64,000 bases of DNA from Isochrysis galbana (GCA_018136815.1 CM030943.1:86046-150045); one strand, 5' to 3'; positions 1 through 12,767 are shown, counted from the stretch's first letter. A program made the numbers and translations. The notes: generated by a model from the letters alone, not told the origin.

Positions 1-1037
1 TTTATAGCTTATAGCGTCGTAGGACATCTCGTTAGCTAGGCTAGTATTCCTAGCCACATACACCGGACGACCCCATCGCGGGGTCGCGGGGTAGGGGCTC
101 CGTTGCCGTCGAAGGGTTACGCTCCCGCAGCACTAAGGTTATACTAGTACAACAATAAAACTCTGACGCCCTGCACTTATGCGGCCTCAATCTCCTCAAT
201 ACCTAACTCGCACCCGGCAGCGAGTTCGCATCGCTATCTGCGCATTTCTGCCATTGATTTGCCGTTTCTTCCCATTAGAATTGGAGGAGCGCGAGGGGGG
301 CGCCTCGATCGACTGCGCCGCTTCTTTCGAGTTCGAAAGGACTGGCGCCGAAAGCGGGGATGGCACGATGATATAAATAGCGATAGCTATGGCGTCGCCG
401 CGACTTCCACTTCCCGTCCTGCCGCTTCTTACCTTCTTAAAAACTTCTGTAGGCCTGTCCACTTTGGGGTCCTTCCGCCGTCGGGACACTCCCCATCGGT
501 TGCGTTGGCGGCGGCGGCGGCGGGCGGATTGATTAGAACTCGGGGCGCGGGGGAGGAAACGGTGGGGGGGGGGGGGGGGGGGTGAGGGGAGAAAGTGGGG
601 CGGGGGGGGGAAGAAGAGAGTTGTCGTAGGAGGAATGGGAAGAGACCACCGGACACACAGGAGAACGGGAAGGGAAACGGAACGAATCATGATCATGCGT
701 TATTAGTGTATTCAGTCTTCTCTTCTTCTTGTACCAACTCTCCCCTTGAGAGGGAGGGAGGTGGTGTTTTTTCCAACCACAAGAGACGGAAAGAAGTCTA
801 GAAGCAGAAGGGCTAGAGGCAGGAGGAGCCGGCAAGAGGACCTGTTTATTATGTGAATGAGGTGAAAGCTTTCGTGGGGTCTCGTAGGGCAAAAGTACAC
901 ATGAGGAGAAAGATTCGGAAATGAGGAGAGAGAGAAGAGATGGGAAGAGGGGCAGGGCGAAAGGTGGGGAGGGGAAGGGGGCGTGGGGGAGGGGGGAGGA
1001 AGTGGGGGGCGGGGGAGAGCCGTTCCGAGGCGCGCCG
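1..1037. other. Upstream intergenic region, G-rich
   Basis: I see no supportable gene here. The stretch holds poly-G tracts (around 564-583 and 600-611) and purine-rich DNA from about 920 to 1020, immediately before the first gene. The G-rich purine segment just upstream of the ATG is probably promoter or 5' UTR, but no defined motif can be named. Confidence 0.5.
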
Positions 1038-1784
1038 ATGCCGCTCTCGCTGTGGCTCGTGCCGCCGGAGAGTGACTCGGACGAGATCGCCTCGACTATG
1101 CGCGCCGTCGCGTCGGCGCACCTCCTGCCCAGCTCGGCGCCGCATGTGACTCTGCTTGGCGACGCCAGCGGTGGCGGCAACGACGAGAGAGCGCTCCACG
1201 AGGCGGTGCAGCGGCTAATTTCGCTAGGGGAGCGTTGGACGGGGGGGGCTGTGGTATGTGAGTTCACTGAGATCTACGGCAGCGACGTTTGGAACCAGTC
1301 GGGCGTCGCCATCATGCGGGAGACCCGACAGCTGCTTGAGCTCCAGTGAGCGCAGTGGCCCTGCTCGCAATGTACTCCTGGTGGTGGAGGTGGCCCGACG
1401 ACGCGCCCCGCCCGCTCGCCCGCTGACTTTCTCCCGTGCGCATTGCCCGTCTGCAGGCGACTCGCGCGGTGCGTCTTCTTCTCAGAAAGTATAGCTGAGG
1501 CAGAGTCTGCTCCGGCATGGGCTCCTCCGCTTCGGCAGCCACATCTTTCACTGATATACGGAGGCTGTGCGCGCGTCCTTTCTGAGTTAACGCTTCCCAA
1601 GCCTTTTGTTGCGGACACGATTGCGCTGTGGGACTGTACGCCCGCCGATCTTGCGGGCGTGCCGTTGTGGAGAGAGGTGGCCAAAGTGAAGTTGGCAGGC
1701 AAGCCGGGCTCCGCACAAATACTGTGCACGCATAAAGATTTTGGGATGATCAGTGGAGGTGGAACTGTCGGAGTAGTCGCCTGA
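1038..1784 (+). CDS. 2H phosphoesterase, cyclic phosphodiesterase-like
   Basis: Two exons, 1038-1345 and 1457-1784, joined by a GTGAGC...TGCAG intron in phase 2, give a 211-residue protein. The start is the ATG of MPLSLWLVPP. Both signature motifs of the 2H phosphoesterase superfamily are present: HVT at about residues 36-38 (within PHVTLLG) and HLS at about 132-134 (within PHLSLIYG). The spacing and length match plant-type 1'',2''-cyclic phosphodiesterases, which open cyclic phosphates left by tRNA splicing or ADP-ribose processing; that role is family knowledge. The splice join is supported because it puts the second HxS motif in frame. The last 20 or so residues are less certain, since a further intron near 1690 cannot be excluded. 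No targeting signal is seen. Confidence 0.8.
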
Positions 1785-4021
1785 GGAGCGCGCGTCGGCA
1801 TTCTCCCTCATTTTTCTCAACTGGTCGCACAATCTCATCTTCGATTTATTGACGTTCTGGCTGCAAGGATGACGGGTGCGCCAAGGCTGTGGGGTCCAAA
1901 AGCATGATGAAGATGCTTGGAGTCGCAGGTGTGGGGTGCCTGATGATGGCATCCTGGTCAGAGATGTTCGACTTCAAGGTTGCATCGTCTAGGATGCCGT
2001 AGGTTGCGCCTTTGCGCCCTTTCCTGGCTCGGCGTTTCGCCTCGATCGCACATGCAGGCTTTCCTCGCCATCCACTTGCACACGGCAACACCCTCTCACA
2101 TTTACGACAGTGCACCTGTCTCGATTTCCAAATGCTTGTACTGAGAAGGTATAAATCTTATTTGCCCTGGTCATGCTGGCTTGGTATCTTCTTTACAACC
2201 CGCGAGCACAAGAGCTCGAAGTCGCTCTACATGTCGCTATGCGCCATGGCCGTGGCGGTGTGATGCATACGGTTGCTTCTAGAGTGCATTTGTGGCACAC
2301 TACTTGCCCCCCCTCTCATGTTCTCTCTCGAGCCTTTGGTAGTACCTGTGGCAGTGCTAGTGTGCGTAGAACGGCAAATTATGGGCACGGAATTTTTGAT
2401 ATTGGATTGGCTCCTTAAGCCCGAGTGCCGAGTGCGATGGTGACTGGCCAAGGTGGAGGCGCCGAAGCAACGCGCTAAGAAGCCCCGGTCCCCTTTGTGC
2501 GTGACGCCGCGCTCTGCTGCGTGCCGTGTATGGGGTGGTGCATAGTGCGGGTGTCTCACCCATTTCGTGATTCTACCGGTGTAGGGGGGAAGCTCAGGTT
2601 CTAGTTTCAGTCGACCACAACCCCTTCTAAATGGGGCACACTAATTGCTGATTGGGGCGCGATAGGGTCGAAAAGAATATTGATACTCAAGTTGCACGCC
2701 GTGTTGCCAGCTGCTAGCGGTTGCGTGCCCTATGCGCGCCTCACAGGTTTGCACGCATGAACGCATCTCGTAGCGTGCGGGGACTCGCCTCGCCTGATTG
2801 AAATCCAATCACGTTAGTTCGGCAGGATAGGATGATGGCGGCACTGTGCAGAAGCAGCATACACGCCCACCCCTCGGATTTGAGATTGGCGGAGCGCCCT
2901 AGCCAAGCCGAGGGCTCATGTGAGTGCTAAGCGACCCATGCCATCCATTGACGTATGGCACTTCCGTGTGTTTGGGGACACGTCCCGTTCCCAGTGCTTC
3001 CTAGCGGTTTGTCAGGTCTGAGTTACACCCGATGGTGGTCCCAGTCTGCGCCTCACCGCACCTGACCAAATTGGAGACACGTCGCCATGTCGCAACAAGC
3101 TGAGCATGCACGATCGACATCCTGATTTGCTGAAGCTTGCCGTGGCCATGATATCGTGTGTTGTTCAGCGATGTGCACTGCATGACAAGGTCATTCGAGT
3201 GCAAAAAAGCAGCCAGTGTTCGATTCCCAATGTAGATAAGTGAGCAACAGGAAGGAGAACTAAGAATAAAGAGGGATTCAGAATGGCAACGTATGGCCGT
3301 CTTGTGGGGTTGACGTTTCAGTCCTCGGCGATCAGCTAAGCCCGTCGCCATGAGACCTCGGCCACAATCCACGCTCCCTCGATGAATACTAACTGCCCAA
3401 TTACGAATGATTTGTTCCGCCGCACCCCAGTCGCCCGCATCGGCCAACTTTGAGGGTTGCGACATCATGCCATCCGCAGCATGAGATGCGTGTGACCGCT
3501 CACAGTAGAAGAACAAGGGTGGCAATGATCGCCGCTTGCGTCAACACGATCGGAGCGATGTACTGATTATATCATCTGATTTCAGAGCAGCAGAACTCTG
3601 CTGGAGTGCGGCTTCCAGTGTAGTCTGGAGCCGAGCGCTCCCAGAACGTGCTCCAGCTCTCCTCTGCCCCCTTGGAGGGCCTCTGTCATGCGAAACGACA
3701 TTCCTCCTCCTGCGCATCGGCGAGCAGCTCTAACCGCCCGTTCGGATCCATGGCTCTGCTGCTCTTGCCGTCTGTCTCCATCAGTGCACAGCTGGCGACC
3801 GACCGGCCCACAAGCTTCCAGATTCACTCTTCTACTATCTACTCGTGCTCTACACCCCCCAAGCTGTATGTCCTCTATCTAGAGTAAAGGTACTAGTATG
3901 TCTAAGGTATGTAGAGCTAAAACCGTCCGTGAAAACACTCTCTAGGAAATCTAGGAATACCATTTTGAGAATGCAGTCGTCGCTCTCTACTTTGTACAAG
4001 TACACGGCCGGTGCGCCTCGG
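1785..4021. other. Intergenic, no recognised gene
   Basis: About 2.2 kb between the phosphodiesterase and the GDSL hydrolase. An open frame on the minus strand (3001-3525, 174 codons) has no motif I recognise, and its composition does not look clearly coding. No RNA gene or repeat was recognised. Confidence 0.4.
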
Positions 4022-5598
4022 ATGGCGTCGACGGCGGTCGAGCTGTCCCCCACCGACTGGCGCGCTGGCGGCGAAGGGAGCGGGAGGTACCATGCGCTCA
4101 CGACGGCCCTCAAGGGTCAAGTCCGTAACGCCACTTCCACGTATCCCCTCGCCTGCATCTCCCTGGCGCTCGTCTCCTCATCCTTGCTCATGCTCGCTAC
4201 GTGGCCCCAAAGCTGCAAGCCTTCGCCTGCCTGCCAGCTCTGGTCGTGCAGCCGGCCGCTGGCGTACTCCGCCGAGGACCGATGGCCATCATGGCCTGCA
4301 GCCTCATCCGCCCACGTCGAGCGCACGCCGAGGGACAATTTGCCGCTGGAGGCAGCCAAGCGGTGGCTGACGCTGCACCGAGCGCACTTGCGTAGCGCCA
4401 TGTCGGCAGAGGGTTCGCGCGCAAAGGTTGCCTTCCTAGGCGATTCGATCACGGAGGGTTGGATACGCACGGGTTTCTCGGCGCGCAGAGATTCGCTTCC
4501 TCAGCCAGAGTGCGAGCGCATCTGGCGGCAGGCTTTCGGCCGGTGTGCAGCATCATCATGCGCATCCCCATTGCCGAAGGGCTCATCCAGAGGGCGAAGC
4601 GCTCCCAGCGCCTGACTGGGCCCCTGCCATGCGCATTCCATCAGGTGGTCGCCTCTGAATTTTGGCATTGGAGGCGATCGTGTTCAGGATATTGGCTGGC
4701 GCATCCAGCCAGGACGAGAATCACTGCTAACAAAGAGTCCCAATTTCGATCCACTCGTGTGGGTTCTGCTTTTGGGAACGAACGACCTAGGTTCAGGGGA
4801 AATGCCACAGGTTCGCACCAGTCGCATAGCCAACAGGGGGGTGTCTTATTCAAGAAGCGCTCCTCATCTTGACCCGACACCTCTCGCAGGTTGTTACAGC
4901 GGAGATTGCCGTCGTGGTGGCCCAACTTCATGCGGCGCGGCCGGATGCGCAGGTGAGGCACACAGTACAACAATGCTGACTACCGCGACGCGTGTTCACA
5001 AGAAAGGCACCTTGATGCTGCGCAAGCCTGTCCTTCAGTGGTAACACGCTTCCTCGCTGATTGCGCGCGAGAATGTATGCGTTTGATTGCGCAAGGAGTT
5101 GCGAGAACTAAATCGGATCCCGCCCCCCATGCTATCTTCAAGATTCTATTGCACGCTATCCTCCCTCGTGGCGGCGATGAGGGAGACTATCGAGATCACG
5201 CGCGCTTCCATCGGTCAAATTGGTGGGTCGAGGGCTGGAACAACCACTTTTCATCGATTAAAAGGGTCAATGCCGAGCTCCGTGAGCTGGCGGGCTCCAG
5301 ATCATGGCTCCACTACTGCGATTGCGGCGAGCGTTTCCTGCGTGCAGTTAAGAGTCCGGCATCCCAAGTGTATCCTAAGACGCCAAGCGCTCCCTTCCCG
5401 GCCGCGGCGACTAAGACTATCGCGCAATCGCTTCAAACAGGAGTATTGACTCCTGGTGGTCATTCTCCAGGAACCGAGGTTGATGAGAATCTATACATCG
5501 AGCAACGGCTCATGTATGACTTGTTGCATCTCTCGCCAGATGGCTATCGTGAATGGGCTGCGTGCTTGCTCCCCGCCATTCAACGGCTAATGGTGTGA
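4022..5598 (+). CDS. GDSL/SGNH-family hydrolase (PAF-acetylhydrolase-like)
   Basis: Four exons (4022-4542, 4645-4810, 4890-4952, 5143-5598) join in frame to a 401-residue protein. SGNH blocks appear in order: FLGDSITEGW (catalytic Ser near residue 142), NFGIGGDRVQDIGWRIQ (block II Gly), LLLGTNDLGSG (block III Asn, near 220) and DLLHLSPDGY (Asp 376, His 379). The block order and the NFGIGGD sequence resemble the platelet-activating-factor acetylhydrolase IB/rhamnogalacturonan acetylesterase group, so an esterase acting on acyl or acetyl esters is likely. A hydrophobic stretch at about residues 41-60 may be a signal anchor. An upstream in-frame ATG at 3971 would add 17 residues. Exons 1-3 have good donor and acceptor sites; the exon 4 acceptor (TTCAAG, near 5142) is the least certain. 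Substrate unknown. Confidence 0.8.
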
Positions 5599-7095
5599 TC
5601 AACGCTCGTGCGATAACTTTGATCGTAGCAAGCCGCACCGCGGGCGGGACCACGCAAGTCGGTGATGCTGCCAACCTGCTCGATTTTACCGTGACACAAC
5701 GGAGAGAGGATCAGCCAATGGTGGGGCCTATGTGTCGAGTCGCGTGCGATACTATTTGTGCAAGACTCTCCTTTGCAGGTAGTGGCATCACGGTGGTGGG
5801 GGCGGGTGTCGCTTAAGCATAGGTTGAGGACATGCGTCGTGTTGCGCCAGCCTGTGTCCTGTGTGCGACTATGTGCGACTAGAGATGCCCCCCTCCCCAG
5901 CCACTCACCCTCCTGCTGATTTAATCCGTCCCGCGCCTTTCCGGTCGAAACCTTCTTCTTGGTGCGCCACGGTGGCAAGAAGGGGGGGGGGGGGGGGGGC
6001 ACCGAGAGCGGCGGGCGGTCCAGCCGGTAAGCCGAGAGTTCTCAGTTCTCTCCCCGACGGACTTCTCTCTCTCATTCTTACCCGTCAAGCGTCAATAACA
6101 TACTTAGCAAAGCGAAAACCCTACCTGAAGCGAAAAATGAAAAAAGACGAAGCACCGCTCACAACAACGGACACCCATCGCCGCAAGAGACGTGTGTTGC
6201 GGGTAGGGGGAGTCCGTCCCAGCGCCCGAGACCCGAGAGGGCCGGTTTCCCCCTCTCGCCCACCGGGATCCCCCGAAGGTCCGTTTCGGCCGAAGGCCCG
6301 TCGTCAGCTGTCAGCCGCCCTCTCCCCTGCCCCCCTTTCGGTATTCTTCGAGAACCACTGCCCCGATGCCGCGGGGGGAGGCCCCCCTCGTTTCCCTACA
6401 CAGCCCCCAGGCCCCCCCTCCTTCCTCCTTGTTTCTAGGCCCAGGTCAATACTTCTAGAACTTTTTCTAGAAGTTTGGGCCGCTTCTCGAGCGCGTCACA
6501 AGTTTGGGCCCTCTCGAGAAGTGGGCTGCAAGTTTGGGGGGCGGCGCTCGCTCTCTAGGAGTAAAAGCCCCTATTCTAGCAGTATAATCTCCTATTCTAC
6601 CAGTATAATCGTTATATCTCTCAAGAGGCGAAGCACCTTCGGAGGTGCTGCACGCCGTCGCCGCGCCGCGCCGTCCCCTCCCATGCCTCTCAGACAACCT
6701 CGTTGGCGGCTGTAGCGGTATGGGAGGGCGTCTCCATACCCCTCACCCATCATATATCATATCTTGGCCCTAGCCCCCAGCTCGACGCGCAGCGCGAGCT
6801 AGGTCACAATTTCTGTCACCTGGGCGGCGCTGCATGCGCGCGCCGCGAAAGCTGCTTCACCTTTCAGGAGCAGATGGGCGAGCATCTAGCGGCGGTGGGA
6901 AGGGGGACTGACAGGCCTGGTTGCTTTGTTTGTGGGTCGGCACGTTCCGATCGCCACAGTGGCGGGCGAGTGGCTGCTGGTGTTGGCGGCTAGCTGCTGC
7001 AGCGGCAACGGCGCAGCCACGAGCGCGAGCCAGCAATTTTGGCAGGCTGTCTGTGTCTGCGCGCCCGATCAGGGAGTGGTTATGACTAGACACAT
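5599..7095. other. Intergenic, low-complexity, no gene recognised
   Basis: The stretch contains a poly-G tract (about 5983-5998), a proline/arginine-rich open frame that looks like compositional noise (5861-6715), and short CTAG-rich direct repeats around 6440-6620. No domain or splice-consistent gene could be assembled. Confidence 0.4.
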
Positions 7096-7140
7096 GTGGA
7101 CTGCCTGCGCGCTGGCCAGGGCGACGCGCAGGCAGTCCAC
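7096..7140. repeat. Perfect 16-bp stem hairpin
   Basis: Left arm GTGGACTGCCTGCGCG (7096-7111) and right arm CGCGCAGGCAGTCCAC (7125-7140) are perfect reverse complements separated by 13 bases. There is no T-run after it and no gene close by. Confidence 0.85.
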
Positions 7141-7897
7141 TGCAATGCGCGCACGTGCAGTCTGAATGCTTGCGTGTGTTGTGTGCTCGTCTCCGCTCGC
7201 TTGTATGTTGTCTGTCTCAAAGGGAAACGCTTTGCCCATCAAATATTCTGGCCCAAAGGGTTTGTGAGCAGTTCATCTTGTATATGATTTCTAAGGCTTA
7301 GATTACTCAGCATCAATAAATACCCCCGACACGTATTATCTTGATGAGAGTTGTGAACTGCGACTCGATCTCCTGCAGCATACGTTGTGAACGACGTGCG
7401 ACGCCGGCTCGTCGGCAGCATCGCTACCGATCAGGTCATGGGAGCAAATTTCGGGCGATTCGACTCCATCTTTTGCATAAGACTAGTCCTCCATATTGAT
7501 GGCAAGGCTCCAGCTCAATGTTGGTGTCCTCTAGGCTCCAAGGGGCCGTGTTGTATTCAGGCCTCTCGGCGTGAATATTTCGGCATGAGCGCGCTCCTTC
7601 TTCGTTATATATCGTCTTCTATGTTCGTCGTGGTCACGCAAGGCGTGCCGATTCGGATTCTCCGTGGGCTCCAGTCCTGGTTCGCCGATTTTCGTCTCGA
7701 AATTCGAAGATTTGAGTTTTATTTTTACCGTTACGGTAATTGTCCACGCGTTTAAGGTAAGAGATGCAGGTAACAGAACTGGCCCCCCCCTTCTGCAGTT
7801 CCCTCCCCCTTCTGCAGTTCCCTCCCCCCTCTGCAGTTCCCCTCCCCCCCTCTCTCCATTCTCTGCGTTTCCCTTCTCTATTCCATGCGTTTCCCGG

Positions 7898-8193
7898 GGC
7901 AAGCCGGGAAAGACACGTGAATGTGAGGGAAAGTTGGGTCAGTACTGTGATTTCACCCCCCCTCTGCAGTCCTCCTTCCCCTCTCTCCATTCCCTGATTT
8001 TCTCGGGCCAGGCCGGGAAAAATACGTGAATGTGAGGGAGGATTGGGTCAGTATTGTGATTCCCCCCTCCGCGGTTCCCCCCCCCCTTCCGCAACTCTCC
8101 TCCCTCCCCTCTCTCCACTCCCTGATTTTCCCGGGCCAGGCCGGGAAAAATACGTGAATGTGAGGGATGATTGGGTCAGTGTTGCGATCTCAC
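7898..8193. repeat. Minisatellite, three copies of a 107-130 bp unit
   Basis: A segment reading GCCGGGAAAAATACGTGAAT...GGGTCAGT recurs at about 7898-7956, 8005-8062 and 8135-8193. The copies are separated by C-rich filler of variable length, giving periods of about 107 and 130 bp. It continues directly into the C-rich tandem repeats downstream. Confidence 0.8.
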
Positions 8194-8229
8194 CCCCCTC
8201 GGCAGTTTCTCCCCCTCCCTTTCGCTCCC

Positions 8230-8740
8230 CCCTTCCCCCCCCTCCGCTCCTCCCCTCCCCCCCCCCTCCGCTCCTCCCCTTCCCCTCCGCTGTTCCCCCC
8301 CTCCGCCGTTCCCTCCCCCCCCTCCGCGCGGTTCCCCCCCCTCCGCGCGCCAAGACGGCGGCCCTTCCCCCCCCTCCGCGCGCCAAGACGGCGGCCCTTC
8401 CCCCCCTCCGCGCGCCGAGACGGCGGCCCTTCCCCCCCCCTCCGCAGATTTCCTTCCCCTCCTCCGCCGCTTCCCCCCCCCTCCGCGCGCCGAGACGGCG
8501 GCTCTCTTCCGCGTCCGCGCGTTGAGGCGCCGTCTTCTCTTCCCTCAACCCCCCGCGCGAAAGTCCCCCAGCGCGTCCCGCAGCGTTCCCCAGCGTCCCT
8601 CAGCGTCTCCCAGTGTCTCTCAGCGCCCCCCCCTGTCCGTCAGCGATGTCCCGCAGCGCGTCTTACAGCGTCCTTCAGTGTCCTTCTGCGTCCTTCGGCG
8701 TCCTTCAGCGCTGTCCCGCAGCGCGCCAGCTGGCAGACCA
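8230..8740. repeat. C-rich and CAGCGTC tandem repeats
   Basis: Around 8300-8510 a unit of about 35 bp containing CCTCCGCGCGCCAAGACGGC is repeated four times with drift. From about 8560 to 8740 an 11-12 bp unit of the form CAGCGTCCYTCAG repeats many times. Open frames through here are artefacts of the repeats. Confidence 0.8.
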
Positions 8741-10475
8741 CCGATAGCTGTCACCAGCTACTAGCGCCAGTTAGGGGTTGGCAGACATATCCGGATATAT
8801 CTCCCGGATATTTAGGCCGCTTTTGGCCGAATGGATATCCATGGATATTTGGCGGATATTTACGGGGCCGGATGGGTTGAACGCAAAAACAAAACCATTG
8901 TAACCACTATTTAGCGCGCGAAAGTGGTTAACGTGAATGCGCGCGAAGCCTTTTTTTTTGCCGGGGCAAACCCGACGCCTGACCCCGAGTATGCGGCTTC
9001 GTGGCTGCTGTGATACTTTGATAAAAGGCCTTAATACTGTGATAAAAGACGGACGAGAGCTGAGAAGACCGAGACGCGGAGGAGGAGCGCGAGCAGCCGG
9101 CAGTGCGGGCGATGCCAAGTGAGCCTCAAGCCACGCATGCCCGGAGGCCCGGTGCTCTGGCCTTGCTGGCTTGTGTGCCAAATCATCCAAATCCCGCACT
9201 CGCTACGCATTGTACATTGTACTAGCCCGTGCTCGCACCGCTCGCGCTGCGCTGCGCACACGCCAGGCGCCAGGCACCGGCCCAACCTGCGTTGCGATGT
9301 GTGCGATGGGTCTGCGTTGCGCTCACTCGCGTAGCCGCAATCAGTTATTCTTCGTGGACCGCTCACGGCTCACGGCGCGAGCTGGTAAGGACCGTTCTTC
9401 TTTTCTGACGAGAGCCCCCCCCCACCCCCCCCACCCAGTGGCCCCCCCCACCCCCGGTGACCGGTGCTTTTGCCTGGTGAGCTGGTGAGTCAGCATCCGA
9501 CGTAGGTCGGTCCGCCTCACCGGGTTTTCCCTCATTTTAACTTGTGGGGGGTTATAATGGGAGCGGGGGGGTTGCGAGGGGGGAGATTCGAAGGGGTGCA
9601 CATGCGTGTGTGTCTATGCTTGCGTGCCCATTTACTAGTCTGTGAGCGTCTCGATTCGCGACAGTCTCGATTCGCGAATGCGACACTCGCAGATTGAGGG
9701 CATAAGTCACTCGCTCAGAGCGCTTCGATCAGTAAGCTGAATCTTTTTTCGTTAAAGCCAGCTTAATAAGCAGCAAACATTGCCTGTTACGAGGAAATCG
9801 CCGCGGACATTGGAATTTCGCCTCAAGATTTCTCGCCACAATAACAGATGTCTTGCGCCTTGTGTGGGGTAGAGACAATAATATCCTCATTATCTAAAAC
9901 AGAATTCATTGATCTAGAACCGGTTCTGTCGATGGCGAGGAAGCAGCATCCCAAAAAAATAATGAACCATATTTGTGTGCAAATTGAGATCTAAGGGCGG
10001 TCGGTGGGAAGAGAGAGAAACAGGAAACAAGGAGAGAAAAGGGTGAGAGAGGAGGAACCAGCAGGGGAGAGGAGAGCCAGAGAGAGAGGGGGAGAAGGGG
10101 GAGGGAGAGAGAGATAGAGAGAGCTGGAGAGAGATGATGAAAGGGAGAGGAGGGAGAGGGAGAGGGGGAAGGGGAAGGAGACAGAGAGAGAGGGGGGGGG
10201 GGAGAGGGGCAGAGGGAAGAGGAGGGGGGGGGGGCAACAGGTTAAAATAGAGGCTGTAGATTTGTGAGAAAAGGGAGAGAGAGGCCTCTGCTCGACGCGA
10301 GGGGAGAGGGGGTGCCGTCCGGTGGCGCGCGGGAGAGCGCCGCCGCCGGGCCAGGCGAGAAGTGGGGGAGGGGGGGGGGGGGACGGGCGGGCGGGCGGGG
10401 GAAGGACAGAAGGGGAGGTTGGGGTGGCAGGCGGTGGTCGAGACGCGCTGAGGCGCGGGGGCCGCGCGTGCCGCA
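8741..10475. other. Intergenic with GGATAT-rich patch and purine tract
   Basis: Positions 8785-8865 contain several overlapping GGATATCC-type palindromes. The stretch 10000-10380 is almost pure purine (GA/GGA rich with poly-G) and ends about 100 bp before the next ATG, so it probably forms its promoter or 5' leader. No coding exon was recognised. Confidence 0.4.
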
Positions 10476-12767
10476 ATGTCCTCGCGCCGGCCTGCCCGCA
10501 GCTGTGACTCTGATGAAGAGCCTCCTCCAGAGCTCGAAGGGGCACCACAGCTCGGCAGGAGGCTATCAGAGCCGAGCCGGCCAGCCGCTCGCGCCTCGCG
10601 CACCGCGCTGCTCTGTGGCACACTCGCCGGACTCATCACCCTGCTCAATCTCCTCTCCATCTGGCCGCTCCTCCAGGAGCACGCGCTCGCCAAGGTGAGG
10701 GCGCAACAGGGGAGAAGGGGGGGGGGGGGGCGTACTCCCTCTGCGCGCAGTGCTCTGGTGCCTCTCTGCGCGCAGGCTCAGCCCGCTCTGTACGCCACTG
10801 GTCCTCGCAGACTGAGGCGCCGACGGGCACCGCGAGTGAGCGGTCGCCGCCTTCGCCATCAAGCAAGGTACTTGACCTCTTCTCGGCGCCACTTGACCAC
10901 GTCAAGGTGGGCCCCAAAAATGCGGTCAGTGGGCAAGGGGCGGGCCGGCTTGGAAGGGTCGTTAGGCAGTGGCGCGGCGCCGTGGACCAACTCAACGACG
11001 AGGCGTCGCTGATTAATCTGGGCGACTATTCTACACCCAAGGGTGAGGCATCGTTGACCAAGCTACGGCCCACTCGTGCCGGAGGCGGTGTGGGCAGCAG
11101 TGGCGGCGCAGGAAGCATAGCTGGAGGCATCGGGAACGCTGTGAGTACTGCAGGCAACAGCGGTGGCAGCGCGGCCGACGGTGGCACTGGCAGCAGCTGG
11201 GCTACCAGTAGTAATGGTGGCACGGCTGGCTTGGCGAATAGGAGCTTAGGCAGCGCGTCTGTGGGCAGTGCGAACACTGTGTCCGAGCAAGGGCAAAGCC
11301 CAAGCTTGTCAGCTCTTCACTCCGAGCCGCGTGATGGCCTCACGGATGCGAGGACGAGCGCAGGACGTGGCGGCCGAGCAGGCGTTGCTGGGAGCAGCGA
11401 ATCTACGGCTGCCATGGTTTCGCGGGCGGAAGCACGGACGGCCAGCTATCGCCCTTTGGGTGACAACCCTCGACAGGCCGGGGGCGCAAGCAGCGCAACA
11501 AGCAAACCGCAGATGCAAGGGGTGCATCAGCCGGGTGCGCTCGCTGCAGAGGCGGAAGAGCAGGCTGCAGCAGAGGAAGAGGCGGCGGCGGAAGAAGAAG
11601 ACTTGATCGACTCTGAGGCCGGTGTCGCAACTGCCGAATCGTCTGCTGTCGTGCAAACCTCCGGAGACAGCACAACGGCCACCGCGGTCTCGGAGAAGAT
11701 CCCCACGAGCACTAGCGGTGCTGGCGGTGTCTCCGCCGCCTCTGAGTCTGTTCAACAGGGTGTGTCGAACATCGCGGACCGGGCTGCAACGACGAGGCGG
11801 GAGGCCGCGCTGCCGCCGAAGGATGCGGCTGACTATCGGGGCTCCAAGCGCCGAGTCCCAAATCCTGCCGCCGGCGGAGTTGGAGGTGTTGGTGGGGTCG
11901 GCACAGCTAGCACGACGAGCGCCACAAGCATCCCAGGGGCTAGCGGAGGCAGCGGCACTGCTTCTAAAGGGAATGTGGGATGGGCCACAATCCCTGATGG
12001 CGCGGCGAGCGCCGCCCAGGCGGGCGCGCACGTGCACACACAGGTGCACTATCAGGGCCTCCGAGTACCAGAGAAGTTCAAGGATCATCGGTGCGCACAG
12101 CTGCCGATGACCAATACGTGCAAGCGACGTTGGCACCCACGTACTGCCGGCTCACAGCGCATGAGTGTCGCCCTTACACCCTCCCGTTTCTTGTCACTCG
12201 CGATCAATTGGTGCACCAACAGTGCCCCTCAACCCCTGTAGTTTGATACTCCATACGTCTGAGGAGATGCCCGTTCGTGAGTTTTGTGCCAAGCTGCGTG
12301 AGGTGCTGGCGCTCGCTTCTCCTCCTCGCCTCCTGTTGCAAGCCAAGAGTAGCTCCGCTCCTCTTGTCTTGCTGGACGACCGTAAGCCAATTGGAACCTA
12401 CTACACCCAATATCGTGACACGAAGGATGGGTTGCTGCATGTCGCCCTTCTCTTTGAGGCCGACCGCGATGATTCGGCAAGCACATCGCAGAGCACCACG
12501 GCGGGCACATCCGGCGCTTCAGCCTTGTCGGCAGCCGCCGCTTCACCGGTGACGCTGGCCTCCATCATCGAGGACTCTTTCGTCCCTGAGCCACGGGAGA
12601 GGCCTGATCGTCGAATTGCGAATGACGCTTATCCTGTGCGGATAGGTGCTGCCGACGAACGCAGACGAGATGGAGGTACGAATGGACGTAAGGGTCGGAC
12701 TGGCGCATCAGCGAAGCGCGACGAGGCAGGCGGGGCCTCAAGGAGGCGGGCAGGCGGCTCAAGCTGA
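10476..12767 (+). CDS. Membrane-anchored protein with C-terminal ubiquitin-like domain
   Basis: Three exons (10476-10694, 10811-12090, 12242-12767) keep frame and give 674 residues. The N-terminus is polar, then one strong hydrophobic helix at about 43-66 (TALLCGTLAGLITLLNLLS) suggests a single-pass signal anchor. Residues 75-480 are low-complexity, rich in Gly, Ser, Ala and Glu, with an acidic Glu/Ala block near 275. Splicing then joins VHYQGLRVPEKFKDHR to LILHTSEEMPVREFCAKLRE; together with KPIGTYYTQYRDTKDGLLHV this reads like a beta-grasp (ubiquitin-like) fold at about 484-570. A basic, Arg/Gly-rich tail follows. The fold call is my reading of strand and helix pattern, not a named family match. 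No function is assigned; a later intron in the tail is possible. Confidence 0.6.

Noticed and set aside
5861..6715. 284-codon open frame on the plus strand
   Set aside because: It is Pro/Arg/Ser-rich, crosses a poly-G run and CTAG repeats, and has no domain; it looks like a compositional artefact.
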